In this document: piece after piece, positions 15,580-16,682 of the stretch
Layout of the letters: each line of letters begins with the position of its first letter
Position numbering within the stretch: position 1 is the stretch's first letter
Assembly: GCA_947479185.1 (NCBI GenBank)
Contig: CANJYY010000014.1
Location: forward strand, 1 to 16,682
Direction of reading: 5' to 3'
DNA length: 16,682 bases
Origin: Caulobacteraceae bacterium
GTDB lineage: Bacteria; Pseudomonadota; Alphaproteobacteria; Caulobacterales; Caulobacteraceae
The notes under the pieces: generated by a model
The model's database searches: none
What the model saw: only the letters and a program-made list of their open reading frames with translations
Told to the model about the DNA's origin: nothing
Program-made: the position numbers and the translations under genes

Positions 15580-16682
15580 ATGGACGTGAGTGACGGGCAG
15601 GTGTTTCCGGTTCCGCAGGCCTGGGCGGACCGCGCCCACATGGATGCGAAGGCCTATGACGCGGCCGTCGCGCGGGTCGAGAGCGATCCCGACGGCTTCT
15701 GGCGCGACGTGGCCGGCCGGCTCGACTGGATCAAGCCCTTCACCCAGGTCAAGGACGTCTCCTGGAACCGCGAGGACTTCCACATCAAGTGGTTCGCCGA
15801 CGGCGAGCTGAACGTCTCGGCCAACTGCCTCGACCGCCATCTGGCGACCCGCGGCGACGACGTCGCCTTCATCTGGGAAGGCGATGACCCCGCCGACTCG
15901 AAGAAGATCACCTACCGCCAGGCGCACGAGGAAGTGTGCCGCATGGCCAACGTCCTCAAGACGCATGGCGTCAAGAAGGGCGACCGGGTCACGATCTATC
16001 TGCCGATGATCCCCGAGGCGGCCTACGCCATGCTGGCCTGTTCGCGCATCGGCGCGGTGCATTCGGTGGTGTTCGGCGGCTTCTCGCCCGACAGCCTGGC
16101 CGGCCGGATTCTCGACTGCGACTCCAAGGTGGTCATCACCGCCGACGAAGGCGTGCGCGGCGGCAAGATCGTGCCGCTGAAGATGAACGTCGACCTGGCC
16201 CTGACCCAGTGCCCGGACGTGCGCAAGGTGCTGGTCGTGGAGCGCACCGGGGCCAAGTGGCTCAAGCACAGCGGCCGTGACATCGCCTATGGCCCCGAGC
16301 GGGACAAGGCCTCCACCGACTGCCCGCCCGAGCCGATGAACGCCGAGGATCCGCTGTTCATCCTCTACACCTCCGGCTCGACCGGAAAGCCCAAGGGCGT
16401 GCTGCACACCACCGGCGGCTATCTGACCTGGGCGGCCTGGACCCACGAGCTGGTGTTCGACTACCGCCCCGGCGAGATCTTCTGGTGCACGGCCGACGTG
16501 GGCTGGGTCACCGGCCACAGCTACATCGTCTACGGCCCGCTCGCCAACGGCGCGACCAGCCTGATCTTCGAGGGCGTGCCCAACTACCCGACCACCTCGC
16601 GGTTCTGGGAGGTCATCGACAAGCACCAGGTGGAGATCTTCTACACCGCCCCCACGGCCCTGCGCGCCCTGATGCGCGACGG
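15580..16682 (+). CDS. acs: Acetyl-CoA synthetase, N-terminal part (truncated by window edge)
   Basis: The first 367 codons of the AMP-forming acetyl-CoA synthetase, which activates acetate through acetyl-AMP to acetyl-CoA. The full enzyme is about 650 residues, so the C-terminal domain with the regulated acetylation-site lysine is outside. Visible landmarks are [21 protein letters not shown] and ANCLDRH near 60-86, [17 protein letters not shown] (161-177), the ATP/AMP-binding loop [11 protein letters not shown] (263-273), and [18 protein letters not shown] around 304-321. The acetate-pocket Trp comes later, out of view. Either the ATG at 15580 (AAGG eight bases upstream) or a GTG at 15586 (AGGGAG six bases upstream, giving an MSDG start) could be used; I give the ATG. 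It is divergent from the amidohydrolase gene. The frame is open to the edge. Confidence 0.97.
   Translation, partial: MDVSDGQVFPVPQAWADRAHMDAKAYDAAVARVESDPDGFWRDVAGRLDWIKPFTQVKDVSWNREDFHIKWFADGELNVSANCLDRHLATRGDDVAFIWEGDDPADSKKITYRQAHEEVCRMANVLKTHGVKKGDRVTIYLPMIPEAAYAMLACSRIGAVHSVVFGGFSPDSLAGRILDCDSKVVITADEGVRGGKIVPLKMNVDLALTQCPDVRKVLVVERTGAKWLKHSGRDIAYGPERDKASTDCPPEPMNAEDPLFILYTSGSTGKPKGVLHTTGGYLTWAAWTHELVFDYRPGEIFWCTADVGWVTGHSYIVYGPLANGATSLIFEGVPNYPTTSRFWEVIDKHQVEIFYTAPTALRALMRD

Noticed and set aside
15505..16626. A 373-codon minus-strand frame opposite acs
   Set aside because: The plus strand encodes a clear acetyl-CoA synthetase with its ATP loop. The antisense product is low-complexity G/H/V/D sequence.

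Overview
The window is about 70% GC and its genes are densely packed. It looks like a chromosomal segment of an alphaproteobacterium, most likely Caulobacteraceae (Caulobacter/Phenylobacterium-like). The evidence is the hemC-hemD-Mic60-HemY cluster next to tsaD-gpsA, the protein sequences, and an imperfect inverted repeat of a kind I associate with these genomes. The genus is inference. I see no insertion sequence, prophage, CRISPR array or toxin locus, and base composition looks uniform. I found no clear new multi-gene system. The less explained items are a micropeptide gene ahead of kdpF, a tandem pair of secreted DUF4360 proteins with a concentric dyad upstream, dyads upstream of a YceI gene, and a convergent-gene repeat.

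Region 1 (1-5178, minus strand) is a high-affinity potassium uptake operon. It reads, in transcription order, micropeptide - kdpF - kdpA - kdpB - kdpC - kdpD. The kdpD sensor gene runs off the left edge, and kdpE, if present, lies outside. The order and the short gaps or overlaps point to one transcript.

Region 2 (5179-7585, minus strand) has two paralogous exported DUF4360-type proteins of unknown function, then a periplasmic YceI-family protein. Each unit ends in a hairpin. Both upstream regions carry inverted repeats that look like regulator sites.

Region 3 (7586-11818, minus strand) is a heme cluster: hemC, hemD, an alphaproteobacterial Mic60/mitofilin-like membrane protein and a HemY N-terminal-domain TPR protein, with tRNA-Thr(CGU) 32 bases beyond. 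HemC and HemD make uroporphyrinogen III; the last two are inner-membrane proteins, so the cluster ties tetrapyrrole synthesis to membrane organisation.

Region 4 (11890-14622, plus strand) starts head-to-head with hemC: tsaD (tRNA t6A modification), gpsA (glycerol-3-phosphate for phospholipids), a YciI-like protein and a small Rieske ferredoxin, tightly packed and probably co-transcribed.

Region 5 (14623-16682) has a hairpin-forming repeat between convergent genes, a creatininase-family amidohydrolase on the minus strand, and, divergent from it across 77 bases, the first 367 codons of acetyl-CoA synthetase (acs), cut by the right edge. No stretch longer than 300 bases lacks a gene.
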